Of a DNA stretch of 64,000 bases, positions 35,525 through 44,101 are shown piece after piece. The position numbers and the translations under genes are program-made. The first letter of the stretch is position 1. Each line of letters starts with the position of its first letter. This DNA comes from Rhodobacteraceae bacterium M382 (lineage in GTDB: Bacteria; Pseudomonadota; Alphaproteobacteria; Rhodobacterales; Rhodobacteraceae). Where the stretch lies: assembly GCA_025141015.1 (NCBI GenBank), contig CP081098.1, positions 248,001-312,000 of the forward strand, read 5' to 3'. The notes under the pieces are model-generated. The model saw only the letters and a list, made by a program, of their open reading frames with translations. It was not told where the DNA came from and searched no databases.

Positions 35525-36324
35525 TGTCCGTTCTGGTTGTTATCCCTGCCCGCTATGCCTCGACCCGATATCCGGGGAAACCACTGGTTCCGCTGACCGG
35601 TGCCAATGGAGACAAACGGTCTCTGGTCGAACGATCCTGGCTGGCAGCCAAGGCTGTGACCGGTGTTGACCGGGTCGTGGTGGCAACGGATGATGACCGC
35701 ATCCGCGACGCAGCCCAAGCCTTTGGTGCCGAAGTGGTGATGACGTCTGTCGACTGTGTCAATGGGACTGAACGGTGTGCCGAGGCGCATGAGGTGCTGG
35801 GTGGGGGCTATGACATCGTGGTCAACCTGCAGGGCGACGCCCCGTTGACCCCGCATTGGTTCGTCGAAGATCTGGTTGCTGGCCTGCGCGACAATCCGGA
35901 CGCCGAAATCGCGACGCCCGTTCTGCGCTGTGACGGTGCGGCGCTCAACAGCCTGTTGGCGGACCGCAAGGCGGGCCGTGTGGGCGGAACAACTGCGGTA
36001 TTTGGTGCCGATCACGGTGCTCTCTACTTCTCCAAGGAAGTGATCCCCTACACCGCCGCAACCTATGCAACTGACGATGAAACGCCGGTCTTTCATCATG
36101 TCGGCGTCTATGCCTATCGCCCCGATGCACTGGCAAGCTACCCAGAGTGGAAGGTCGGCCCGCTGGAACAGCTGGAAGGCTTGGAGCAGCTGCGCTTCAT
36201 GGAAAATGGCCGCAAAGTTCTGTGTACCGAAGTGGAGACGCGAGAGCGCCAGTTCTGGGAACTCAACAATCCAGAAGATGTACCAAAGATCGAGGCGATG
36301 ATGGCAGAGATGGGATTGGATTGA
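35524..36324 (+). CDS. 3-deoxy-manno-octulosonate cytidylyltransferase-like protein, divergent
   Basis: 266 residues. IPARYASTRYPGKPLVPL at the N-terminus, VVVATDDDRI, NGTERCAEA, VVNLQGDAPL (101-108) and VGVYAYR fit the KdsB family, which activates Kdo as CMP-Kdo. Differences: QGDAP in place of the usual QGDEP, NGTER in place of SGTDR, and a short insert after KPLVPL. The base sugar may therefore differ from Kdo (e.g. a related ulosonate) or be Kdo for capsule rather than LPS. It is coupled to cysQ. No ordinary kdsB was seen in the window for comparison. Confidence 0.82.
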   Translation: MSVLVVIPARYASTRYPGKPLVPLTGANGDKRSLVERSWLAAKAVTGVDRVVVATDDDRIRDAAQAFGAEVVMTSVDCVNGTERCAEAHEVLGGGYDIVVNLQGDAPLTPHWFVEDLVAGLRDNPDAEIATPVLRCDGAALNSLLADRKAGRVGGTTAVFGADHGALYFSKEVIPYTAATYATDDETPVFHHVGVYAYRPDALASYPEWKVGPLEQLEGLEQLRFMENGRKVLCTEVETRERQFWELNNPEDVPKIEAMMAEMGLD

Positions 36325-36490
36325 CCACTTTGCAGGCAGATCTCGTGCTTTTGACGCCTTCAAGATCGCTGGGGAAAAAATACTTGGAATTCACACAAGA
36401 TTCCGCGGTATTTACAAGATACAATGGAATTGTGAGTATTTGTAATGTCGCTGTGTATAGACGTGAAAATTTCTTGATCGAGGATGGACC

Positions 36491-37384
36491 ATGCGTAAAA
36501 AGGTAACAAAAGCAATCTTCCCCGTTGCGGGGATGGGGACGCGGTTTTTGCCTGCGACCAAATCGGTTCCAAAAGAGATCATGACGCTGGTGGATCGCCC
36601 GCTGGTTCAATACGCGATTGACGAGGCGCGGGCGGCTGGGATCAAGGAATTCATCTTTGTGACGTCGCGCGGCAAGGGGGCGTTGGAGGATTACTTTGAT
36701 ACCTCTCCTGTTCTGGAGCAGGAATTGCGCAAGAAGGGCAAGGACGAGCTTCTGGAGACGCTCAAGGCGACCAATATGGAAAGCGGTGCCATCGCCTATT
36801 TGCGTCAGCACCGGGCATTGGGTCTGGGGCATGCGGTCTGGTGCGCGCGGCGGCTGATCGCCAATGAACCTTTTGCCGTGATTTTGCCGGATGATGTCAT
36901 TGCGGCCGAAACTCCCTGTCTGCAGCAGATGGTGGAGGCCTACGAAGAAACCGGCGGCAACATGGTTGCGGCGATGGAAGTCCCGCCGGAAAAGGCCAGC
37001 GCCTATGGGGTGCTGGACGTCAAGGAGGACATGGGGTCGATCGTGTCGGTCAATGGGATGGTCGAGAAACCCAAGGCCGAAGAGGCCCCGTCGAACCTGG
37101 CGGTCATCGGGCGCTATATCCTCAGCCCCAGCGTGCTGAGCAACCTGAACAAGATCAAATCCGGTGCCGGCGGGGAAATCCAGCTGACCGATGCGATCGC
37201 CGCCGATATCGACGCGGGCACGTCGGTGTATGGCTACCGCTTCCGCGGGCAGCGGTTTGACTGCGGCTCCAAGGCCGGCTTCCTGCAGGCCACCGTCGCC
37301 TTCGCCCTCGCGCGGGACGACCTCAGAGACGATCTCATGCAGTATCTCGAAGATATTCGGCAGGTCGGCAAAGCCGCGGAATAA
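36491..37384 (+). CDS. galU: UTP-glucose-1-phosphate uridylyltransferase
   Basis: 297 residues. FPVAGMGTRFLPATKSVPKEI (nucleotide loop), the VLPDDV strand, VEKPKAEEAPSNLAVIGRYIL and FDCGSKAGFLQA are GalU signatures. It makes UDP-glucose, precursor for glycans and glycolipids. Start ATG at 36491 preceded by GAGGA. The upstream gap (36325-36490) is AT-rich and has promoter-like sequence; no other gene. Confidence 0.97.
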   Translation: MRKKVTKAIFPVAGMGTRFLPATKSVPKEIMTLVDRPLVQYAIDEARAAGIKEFIFVTSRGKGALEDYFDTSPVLEQELRKKGKDELLETLKATNMESGAIAYLRQHRALGLGHAVWCARRLIANEPFAVILPDDVIAAETPCLQQMVEAYEETGGNMVAAMEVPPEKASAYGVLDVKEDMGSIVSVNGMVEKPKAEEAPSNLAVIGRYILSPSVLSNLNKIKSGAGGEIQLTDAIAADIDAGTSVYGYRFRGQRFDCGSKAGFLQATVAFALARDDLRDDLMQYLEDIRQVGKAAE

Positions 37385-37742
37385 TCGCACCAGACATAAT
37401 TTGATCGCATGCTGGCAACAGGCAGTGCGGGTTACTTTGCCCGCACGCTGGAACGCCAATGTTTGGCCCCGGTTTTGCCGGCTGCGCGGAATTATCTGAC
37501 GACAGGTTGTGCATAGACAATCCAGTTGACCAAGTCGGCGACCCTGATGCCAAAACCAAAGGCGCGCGGGCGGCAGTGCAAATCTGGTGTGATCCCGGTC
37601 GGGTTGACCCTGCTGATGTTGACGGGGCCAGAACGATGGGCGGCGCTGGGCAATGAAGTGGTCACAAATGACCTCGGTGATTGCGGAGGTTTGAAAATGG
37701 CATCAAACTGGCCACTATGACCACGAAACACCTGCCTTTGAC
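37385..37742. other. Gene-poor stretch after galU
   Basis: 358 bp with no convincing gene. A 35-codon ORF (37409-37516, starts MLATGSAGYFART) lacks a ribosome site; its residues do not match anything I recognise. The second half is open in several frames but each lacks ribosome site and family motifs. It could be the decayed end of a gene; I see no repeat or terminator. Confidence 0.4.
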
Positions 37743-38831
37743 ATGACGGACACGACCGCCCCGGGGATGCGCGCTTTGACTTGGCTTGAAGCCTACCGCA
37801 TGCGGTGGAAGCGGCGACGGCTGCTGTGGCGGTCCTTTCGGTCGCGTCATCAGCTGACCGAAGTCGTCAACCGCACCCGAACCATTGCCCAGAGCGACAT
37901 TCTGGTTGTGCTGGTCGTGCGCAACGAAGCCGGGCGGATCCCATATTTTCTAGAGTATTACAGAAAGCTGGGTGCGGGGCATTTTCTGGTTGTCGACAAC
38001 AACAGCGACGATGGCAGCGATCAGTTGTTCGCCGGCCAACCTGATGTATCGCTGTGGCGCACCAGTGACAGCTATCGCGCGTCACGCTTTGGTCTGGACT
38101 GGATGACCTGGTTGCAGATCCGTTACGCAGACGGGCATTGGTGCCTGATGGTGGATGTGGATGAACTCATGGTGTTTCCGGTGGGCGACGGTGACACATT
38201 GCAGGAACTCTCGGCCAATCTGGAGGCCTGCAACCGCAACGCCTATGGCGCGGTTCTGTTGGACCTGTATCCCCAAGGTTCCCTGGGGATGCAGACATAT
38301 GTTCCTGGACAGGACCCAACCGATGTATTGACCGGATTTGATGCTGGACCCTTTCGGGCCAAGCGACAATACCCGTTGGGCAACCTGTGGGTTCAGGGCG
38401 GTGCACGGGAACGTGTTTTCTTTGCGGATGATCCAGCACGCTCTCCGACATTGAACAAGCTTCCATTGGTCAAATGGAGCCGACGCTATGCCTATGTGAA
38501 TTCGACCCATTCCATGCTGCCGCCTCAGTTGAATGGAACCTATGATGGGCCAGCTGGTCGTGAGCCGGGCGGCGTATTGTTGCACACCAAATTCCTGCCC
38601 GAGATTGTTTCCAAATCTGAAATCGAAAAACAGAGGCAGCAGCATTTCCATACCCCTGCCGATTTTGACGGGTATTATGATCGGATCACCCAGGCACCAG
38701 ATATGTCGTTTGACGGATCTTTGCGCTACACGGGACCGCAGCAATTGGAGAAACTGGGCCTGCTTCGTCCGGTGCACAGGCCAAAAAGTGATGAATCGAG
38801 ACAAATTGATGAAAAGAAGCCAGAACTGTAA
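37743..38831 (+). CDS. Glycosyltransferase family 2/92-like protein
   Basis: 362 residues. VLVVRNEAGRIPYFLEYYRKLGAGHFLVVDNNSDDGS is the nucleotide-sugar-binding start, and MVDVDELMVFP near 135-143 carries the DxD metal site. HTKFLPEI appears near the end. No membrane segment, so probably cytoplasmic. The basic N-terminus (RMRWKRRRLLWRSFRSRH) may hold it at the membrane. It is a paralog of the next gene over its whole length. Acceptor and donor unknown; with galU nearby a glucose or derived donor is plausible. Confidence 0.85.
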   Translation: MTDTTAPGMRALTWLEAYRMRWKRRRLLWRSFRSRHQLTEVVNRTRTIAQSDILVVLVVRNEAGRIPYFLEYYRKLGAGHFLVVDNNSDDGSDQLFAGQPDVSLWRTSDSYRASRFGLDWMTWLQIRYADGHWCLMVDVDELMVFPVGDGDTLQELSANLEACNRNAYGAVLLDLYPQGSLGMQTYVPGQDPTDVLTGFDAGPFRAKRQYPLGNLWVQGGARERVFFADDPARSPTLNKLPLVKWSRRYAYVNSTHSMLPPQLNGTYDGPAGREPGGVLLHTKFLPEIVSKSEIEKQRQQHFHTPADFDGYYDRITQAPDMSFDGSLRYTGPQQLEKLGLLRPVHRPKSDESRQIDEKKPEL

Positions 38832-38956
38832 CGGTTTCTAAATTCATTGATTTATAGAAGAAAATTGTGACATATTGCGCAAAAAGGCTGGGGCAGACAG
38901 GATCAGGAGATCAGGGGTAACGGCTGCGCTTTTGGTTCAACGGGATTGGAAAGAAC

Positions 38957-39967
38957 GTGGGCCTTTGGGATTCTTATCGAATGCGGGTACGGCGCAAACG
39001 CCGGATCATACGCTCCATTCGTAAATCCAGTGAGTTGAATGTGGTGCAGAACCACACCGGGCGTATTCGTCCGGACGATATCATTTTGGTTTCGACCATG
39101 CGCAACGAACAGATCCGCCTGCCGTATTTTCTGCGGTATTACAGGGATTTGGGCGTTGATCATTTCCTGTTCGTAGACAATGACAGCACCGACGGCACAC
39201 AGGAGTATTTGATCGGGCAACCAGATATCTCGTTGTGGCACACACGTGCCAGCTACAAGCGGTCGACATATGGCGTGGACTGGATGAACTGGTTGCAGCG
39301 CAAATATTGTCACGAGCATTGGACTCTTGTTGTCGATCCGGATGAGTTTTTTGTGTTCCCGTTCTGCGACACACGGTCAATCCGGGCGTTGACCGACTGG
39401 CTGGATAATTCTGCCATTCGCAGCTTTGCCGCCATGTTGCTGGATGTTTATCCCAAGGGGCCGATTGATGCTGTGCCCTATCAGCCCGGCCAGGATCCAC
39501 TGGATATTGCGTCGTGGTTCGACAGTGGCAACTATATGATTACCCGCAACCCGACCTACAGCAATCTATGGATACAGGGTGGCCCACGCAGTCGGGTGTT
39601 TTTTGCCAATGAGCCCAAAAAGGCACCAGCGCTGAACAAGACGCCTCTGGTCAAATGGGATCGAAAATACGCCTATGTCAGTTCAACCCACACGTTGTTG
39701 CCGCGAGGATTGAATCAGGTCTATGACGATTGGGGTGGCGAAAAGGCCAGCGGCATTCTGCTGCACACTAAATTCCTCGACACCTTTACCGCCAAGGCCC
39801 AAGAGGAACTGACCCGCGGTCAGCATTATTCGGAATCTGCCGAATACAAGGCGTACGCCGAACAGATCCATACCCAACCAGAACTGTGGTGCAAGTGGTC
39901 CGAGAAATATATCAACTGGCGCCAGCTTGAGATTTTGGGGCTGATGTCCAAGGGGAACTGGGCATGA
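38957..39967 (+). CDS. Glycosyltransferase family 2/92-like protein, paralog of the previous gene
   Basis: 336 residues, GTG start chosen by alignment with the paralog's WLEAYRMRW segment; ATG at 38981 is the alternative. MRNEQIRLPYFLRYYRDLGVDHFLFVDNDSTDGT, the metal motif VDPDEFFVFP (about 126-135) and HTKFLDTF mirror the previous gene. The two differ by about half of their residues, so they are an old tandem duplication. It overlaps the next gene by 4 bases (ATGA). Confidence 0.85.
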   Translation: MGLWDSYRMRVRRKRRIIRSIRKSSELNVVQNHTGRIRPDDIILVSTMRNEQIRLPYFLRYYRDLGVDHFLFVDNDSTDGTQEYLIGQPDISLWHTRASYKRSTYGVDWMNWLQRKYCHEHWTLVVDPDEFFVFPFCDTRSIRALTDWLDNSAIRSFAAMLLDVYPKGPIDAVPYQPGQDPLDIASWFDSGNYMITRNPTYSNLWIQGGPRSRVFFANEPKKAPALNKTPLVKWDRKYAYVSSTHTLLPRGLNQVYDDWGGEKASGILLHTKFLDTFTAKAQEELTRGQHYSESAEYKAYAEQIHTQPELWCKWSEKYINWRQLEILGLMSKGNWA

Positions 39968-41661
39968 CGGTGGGGGTGGTCATGCTGGTGCATAATGCGC
40001 TCAACCGGGCCGAACAGGTGGCGCGTCACTGGACGGCAGGTGGCTGCCCCGTTGTTATTCATGTGGATCGCAATGTCTCCCGGCGCACCTATCGCAGCTT
40101 TGTCGAAGCGTTGTCGGATGACCCGAAGATCCTGTTCTGCAAGCGGCACAAATGCGAGTGGGGTATGTGGGGTATCGTTGCGGCGTCCCAATCCGGATCC
40201 GAATTGATGCTGAAACAGTTTGCCGACGTGCGACATGTCTATTTGGCGTCCGGGTCCTGCTTGCCGCTGAGACCCGTCCAAGAGTTGGTGGATTACCTGG
40301 CCGCTCGCCCACGCACAGACTTTATCGAAAGCGCTACAACAGCGGATGTGCCGTGGACGGTCGGGGGATTGGATGCAGAGCGGTTTACCCTCAGGTTTCC
40401 GTTTTCCTGGAAAAAACACCGTTTTTTGTTTGATCGATATGTGGATCTGCAACGTAAATTACGGGTCAAACGGATCGTTCCTGCCGGTCTGGTTCCCCAC
40501 ATGGGCAGCCAATGGTGGTGCCTGACCCGCCAGACCTTGTCGGCGATATTGCAGGATCCGGAACGACCGGCCTTTGATCGCTATTTCAAACGGGTCTGGA
40601 TTCCGGACGAGAGCTATTACCAGACTTTGGTCCGCCAATTCTCCAGCAATATTGAAAGCCGGTCGCTGACATTGTCCAAATTCGACTTTCAGGGCAAACC
40701 GCATATTTTCTATGATGACCACCTGCAATTGCTGCGTCGGTCGGATTGTTTTGTTGCGCGCAAGATCTGGCCACGGGCCAACCGGCTGTATCAGGCGTTT
40801 TTGACTGACCAGGCGGGGGCGATGAAACGTACCGAGCCTAATCCGGGCAAGATCGACCGGATATTCGCCAAGGCGGTCGAACGTCGGGTCAAAGGGCGCC
40901 CGGGCCTGTATATGCAAAGCCGTTACCCCAAACACGGGGCGGAAAACGGGATTACATCGAACCCCTATTCCATCTTTGAAGGGTTTACCGAACTGTTCGA
41001 GAATTTCGAACCCTGGCTGGAAAAGGCGACAGGGGCGCGGGTCCATGGCCATCTTTTTGCGCCGGATCGGGTCGAATTTGCAGATGGGCAATCGATGATC
41101 AACGGTGCCCTGTCGGACAGCGCCGAACAACGTGACTACAACCCTAACAGCTTTCTGACCAACCTGATCTGGAACACCCGTGGTGAACGGCAATGTTTTC
41201 AATTTGGTCCGGCCGACAACCAAAAAATCAACTGGTTGATTGCACGAGACCCGAATGCCCAGATCTCGGTCATCTCCGGTGCCTGGGCGGTGCCACTGTT
41301 CAAGTCGAATCGCAATTTTGCCGACCTTCGGCGCGAGGCCGCCCGCCTGCAAAGAATCGAAAGCGACCATTTGGGCGTGCTGCGATCACAATATACCAAG
41401 GCGCGGGTGCGGATCTGGTCCATGGCCGAGTTTGTCGAAGCCCCGATGGAACCGATCCAGACGATAATCGACGAAGTCGGCCCGGTGAACCAGCGCCGCC
41501 TGACCGAAGCGCCAACCATGGTCGAACTCGAAGGGTTCGGGCAATTTCTGCAAAATCTAAAAAACCAGGGTATGCACCCGTATCTGATGGGGGATTTCCC
41601 GGTGGAACAAGGACCGATGAATATGCCAAAGCCTGTCCGAAAACCATATTTGGTGCGGTAA
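39964..41661 (+). CDS. Core-2/I-branching beta-1,6-N-acetylglucosaminyltransferase-like protein (GT14-like)
   Basis: 565 residues. The first about 270 match the GT14 pattern: VVMLVHNALNRAEQVARHW, HVDRNVS, GMWGIVAASQS, VYLASGSCLPLRPVQELVDYL, GSQWWCLTR and IPDESYYQTL. The C-terminal half (about 300-565) is the large extra domain found with this group in roseobacters, of unknown role (NGITSNPYSIFEGFTELF, FLTNLIWNTRGERQCFQFG). The enzyme would add a branching amino sugar to a glycan. Coupled to the gene before and 6 bp before the sulfotransferase, so one operon. Confidence 0.85.
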   Translation: MTVGVVMLVHNALNRAEQVARHWTAGGCPVVIHVDRNVSRRTYRSFVEALSDDPKILFCKRHKCEWGMWGIVAASQSGSELMLKQFADVRHVYLASGSCLPLRPVQELVDYLAARPRTDFIESATTADVPWTVGGLDAERFTLRFPFSWKKHRFLFDRYVDLQRKLRVKRIVPAGLVPHMGSQWWCLTRQTLSAILQDPERPAFDRYFKRVWIPDESYYQTLVRQFSSNIESRSLTLSKFDFQGKPHIFYDDHLQLLRRSDCFVARKIWPRANRLYQAFLTDQAGAMKRTEPNPGKIDRIFAKAVERRVKGRPGLYMQSRYPKHGAENGITSNPYSIFEGFTELFENFEPWLEKATGARVHGHLFAPDRVEFADGQSMINGALSDSAEQRDYNPNSFLTNLIWNTRGERQCFQFGPADNQKINWLIARDPNAQISVISGAWAVPLFKSNRNFADLRREAARLQRIESDHLGVLRSQYTKARVRIWSMAEFVEAPMEPIQTIIDEVGPVNQRRLTEAPTMVELEGFGQFLQNLKNQGMHPYLMGDFPVEQGPMNMPKPVRKPYLVR

Positions 41662-41667
41662 CGTCGA

Positions 41668-43107
41668 ATGTCCAACAGCTTTGATTACTTTGTTATTTTC
41701 GCGGAAATGCGAACAGGATCGAATTTTCTGGAAACCAACCTGAATGCATTCCAAGGGCTTGAATGCCATGGCGAGGCCTTCAACCCTCATTTCATTGGTT
41801 ACCCGAACACGACCGAAATCCAGGGCGTCACTCAATCGGAACGCGATGCTGATCCGTCCAGATTGATTGACCGGATCAAACAGCAATCCGGAACCCTGGG
41901 CGGGTTCCGGTTTTTTCATGACCATGATCCGCGTGTGTTGGAGCTGGTGATGGACGACCCCCGGTGCGCCAAGATCATCCTGACCCGGAATCCATTGGAG
42001 AGCTACGTATCCTGGAAGATCGCCAAGGCCACCGGACAATGGAAGCTCACCAATGTCAAAAGCCGCAAGGAAGCGCAGGCGGTTTTCAACGGTGATGAAT
42101 TTGGAGCCCACGTCGAGGCGCTGCAGGATTTTCAGGTGACACTGCTGAACCGGTTGCAGCGATCCGCGCAGGTGCCATTCTATATGCCGTACGAAGATCT
42201 TCAGGACCTGGATGTTCTGAACGGGTTGGCACGTTGGCTGGGATGCGATGATCAGCTGGAACATCTGGACAAAAGCTTGAAACGGCAGAATCCGGCCCCG
42301 ATCACATCCAAAGTGGCAAACGTAGATGAAATGATTTCTGCGCTCGGTGGCATGGACCGGTTCAATCTGTCACGCACGCCCAATTTCGAACCCCGGCGCG
42401 GGGCCGCTGTGCCATCGTATGTGGCGGCTGTGGCAACGCCGTTGCTGTACCTGCCGATGCGCGGCGGACCGGAACAGGATGTTCTTCAATGGATGGCCGA
42501 TCTGGACCGCGTGGCGATTGACAAGTTGCCAACCAAGATGAACCAGAAACAACTGCGCCAATGGAAGCGCCGCAGCATTGGCCACCGAAGCTTTACCGTG
42601 CTGCGCCATCCTGTTGCGCGGGCACATGCGGTGTTTTGTGATCGAATTCTGCAAACCGGCGAAGGCAGCTATCTCCAGATCCGCAATACTCTGCGCCGCC
42701 AGTTCCAACTGCCGATCCCCAAGGATTGGCCAAACAAGAGTTATAGCAAATCCGATCATCGCGCCGCGTTCGAGGTGTTTTTGGCCTTTGTCAAAGCCAA
42801 CCTGGCAGGGCAGACAGGGATTCGTGTCGATGCGGCGTGGTGTACGCAGGCCCAGGCCCTGAGCAGTTTTGGTGATTTCAACTCACCGGATATGGTGCTG
42901 CGCGAAGAGGAGCTGGCCGAAATGTTGCCTTTGATGGCGCAGCGCTATGGGCATGTCGAACCACCCGTGCCGGTTTTGACCGGGGATGCCGAAAACGCGC
43001 CATTTGGTCTGGCCGAGATTTATGACAAGACCCTCGAAGAGGTCGTGGCAGACATCTATCAGCGCGATTACGTCATGTTCGGGTTCGGACCGTGGAAGAA
43101 AATGTGA
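41668..43107 (+). CDS. Sulfotransferase with two sulfotransferase-like domains (NodH-like)
   Basis: 479 residues. Domain 1 (about 1-215): PAPS 5'-phosphosulfate loop AEMRTGSNFLE (12-22), 3'-phosphate motif ILTRNPLESYVSW (104-116); the FHDHD segment is near 83. Domain 2 (about 245-479): a weaker loop LPMRGGPEQDVL (about 262-273) and a 3'-phosphate-like VLRHPVARAHAVF (about 310-322) of the sulfotransferase 2 type. It would move sulfate from PAPS to a carbohydrate in the cytoplasm. The second domain could be active or only scaffold. End of the glycosyltransferase operon. Confidence 0.85.
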   Translation: MSNSFDYFVIFAEMRTGSNFLETNLNAFQGLECHGEAFNPHFIGYPNTTEIQGVTQSERDADPSRLIDRIKQQSGTLGGFRFFHDHDPRVLELVMDDPRCAKIILTRNPLESYVSWKIAKATGQWKLTNVKSRKEAQAVFNGDEFGAHVEALQDFQVTLLNRLQRSAQVPFYMPYEDLQDLDVLNGLARWLGCDDQLEHLDKSLKRQNPAPITSKVANVDEMISALGGMDRFNLSRTPNFEPRRGAAVPSYVAAVATPLLYLPMRGGPEQDVLQWMADLDRVAIDKLPTKMNQKQLRQWKRRSIGHRSFTVLRHPVARAHAVFCDRILQTGEGSYLQIRNTLRRQFQLPIPKDWPNKSYSKSDHRAAFEVFLAFVKANLAGQTGIRVDAAWCTQAQALSSFGDFNSPDMVLREEELAEMLPLMAQRYGHVEPPVPVLTGDAENAPFGLAEIYDKTLEEVVADIYQRDYVMFGFGPWKKM

Positions 43108-43145
43108 TTATCTCACAGGTCAGCTGGATGAGCCGGGTTCTGGTA

Positions 43146-43973
43146 TCAGGCAGCTGACGAGGCTGCGTCGTGCTGACCCCGGATCTGTGGAGATGTCACG
43201 GCCACTCCCGGTGCAAAGGGGTGGGACGTCAGGACCGTGCCCTGTGTTTCAATCGCGGTACCGGCAGCGATCTCGATCCATTCACCATTGTCAGCATCCA
43301 ACGGCTCCGAAGAGATGATAATGCCGGTTTTACATTTGCGATAGAACAGGCTGGGGGCGTGACGGTCCGACGCATAGCGCGCCGCGAACAGGCGTTCTCC
43401 ATCTGACCAGCAGGCTGCAAAACGCATGAACGGAAGGGCACCGCTGTCGCGGGACAGGGATTCTACCCGCGCAACAGCCCGCGCCATTGCCGCGATTGGA
43501 TTTTGATCCAGCCCTTCGCCCAAAGCGATCAGGAAAATGGCCTCGCTTTCCGTGGCCCCCAATCTGTCTCCGTACAGAGAGGCCGGAATCATGCCATCCA
43601 GCTGTTGGCGGATGGCGTCATGCCCTCCGGCCTGGCCATTGTGCATAAAGCACCACCGGCCATAGCCGAAAGGATGGCAATTATTGCGCGATGTTGCCGT
43701 TCCGGTTGATGCCCGTACATGGGCCAAAAACAACCCCGAACGGGTATGATGTGTCAGTTGTTTGAGATTGGCGTCAGACCACGCCGGGTGCGTATCCTTG
43801 TAGAAACAGGGATTGTTGCGATCCGAATACCAGGCCAAACCAAACCCATCGGCATTGATGGCCGTCTTGCCGATCAGAGCATTTCGACTTTGCGCGACCA
43901 GCGACTGTTGCTGGTTCAAAACCAGCTCATCAAGATAACGCGGAGCACCGCTCCAGGCGAGAAACCGGCACAT
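43146..43973 (-). CDS. Class II glutamine amidotransferase (YafJ/EgtC-like)
   Basis: 275 residues. The N-terminal Cys2 (MCRFLAW) is the class II nucleophile. NADGFGLAWY, FLAHVRASTGTA, NCHPFGYGRWCFMHNGQAG and SEAIFLIALGEGL fit the YafJ/EgtC amidohydrolase group, which splits glutamine or gamma-glutamyl peptides; EgtC removes glutamate in ergothioneine synthesis, but no other egt genes are here. A palindrome lies 59-68 bp upstream of its start. Convergent with the sulfotransferase. Confidence 0.9.
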   Translation of the reverse strand: MCRFLAWSGAPRYLDELVLNQQQSLVAQSRNALIGKTAINADGFGLAWYSDRNNPCFYKDTHPAWSDANLKQLTHHTRSGLFLAHVRASTGTATSRNNCHPFGYGRWCFMHNGQAGGHDAIRQQLDGMIPASLYGDRLGATESEAIFLIALGEGLDQNPIAAMARAVARVESLSRDSGALPFMRFAACWSDGERLFAARYASDRHAPSLFYRKCKTGIIISSEPLDADNGEWIEIAAGTAIETQGTVLTSHPFAPGVAVTSPQIRGQHDAASSAA

Positions 43974-44028
43974 GGGATGTCTCCAAATTAAGATGGCGCA
44001 TATTTACCCAGACGCGCGCGGGAAAATG

Positions 44029-44043
44029 TATCCAATATTGGGA
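44029..44043. promoter_or_regulatory. Palindrome CCAATATTGG, second copy
   Basis: TATCCAATATTGGGA with perfect core CCAATATTGG (44032-44041), 59-68 bp upstream of the class II amidotransferase start on the minus strand. It has the same core as the operator candidate at 7067-7076. Confidence 0.5.
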
Positions 44044-44101
44044 AATAACGACAAAATTCAGATCAAATGATTGGGTATGCTCCTCTCAACCTATCAAAAC
44101 C

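Noticed and set aside
36380-36445. Lac-operator-like GGAATTGTGAG before galU
   Set aside because: Only one half-site matches and there is no lac-type gene; treated as chance.
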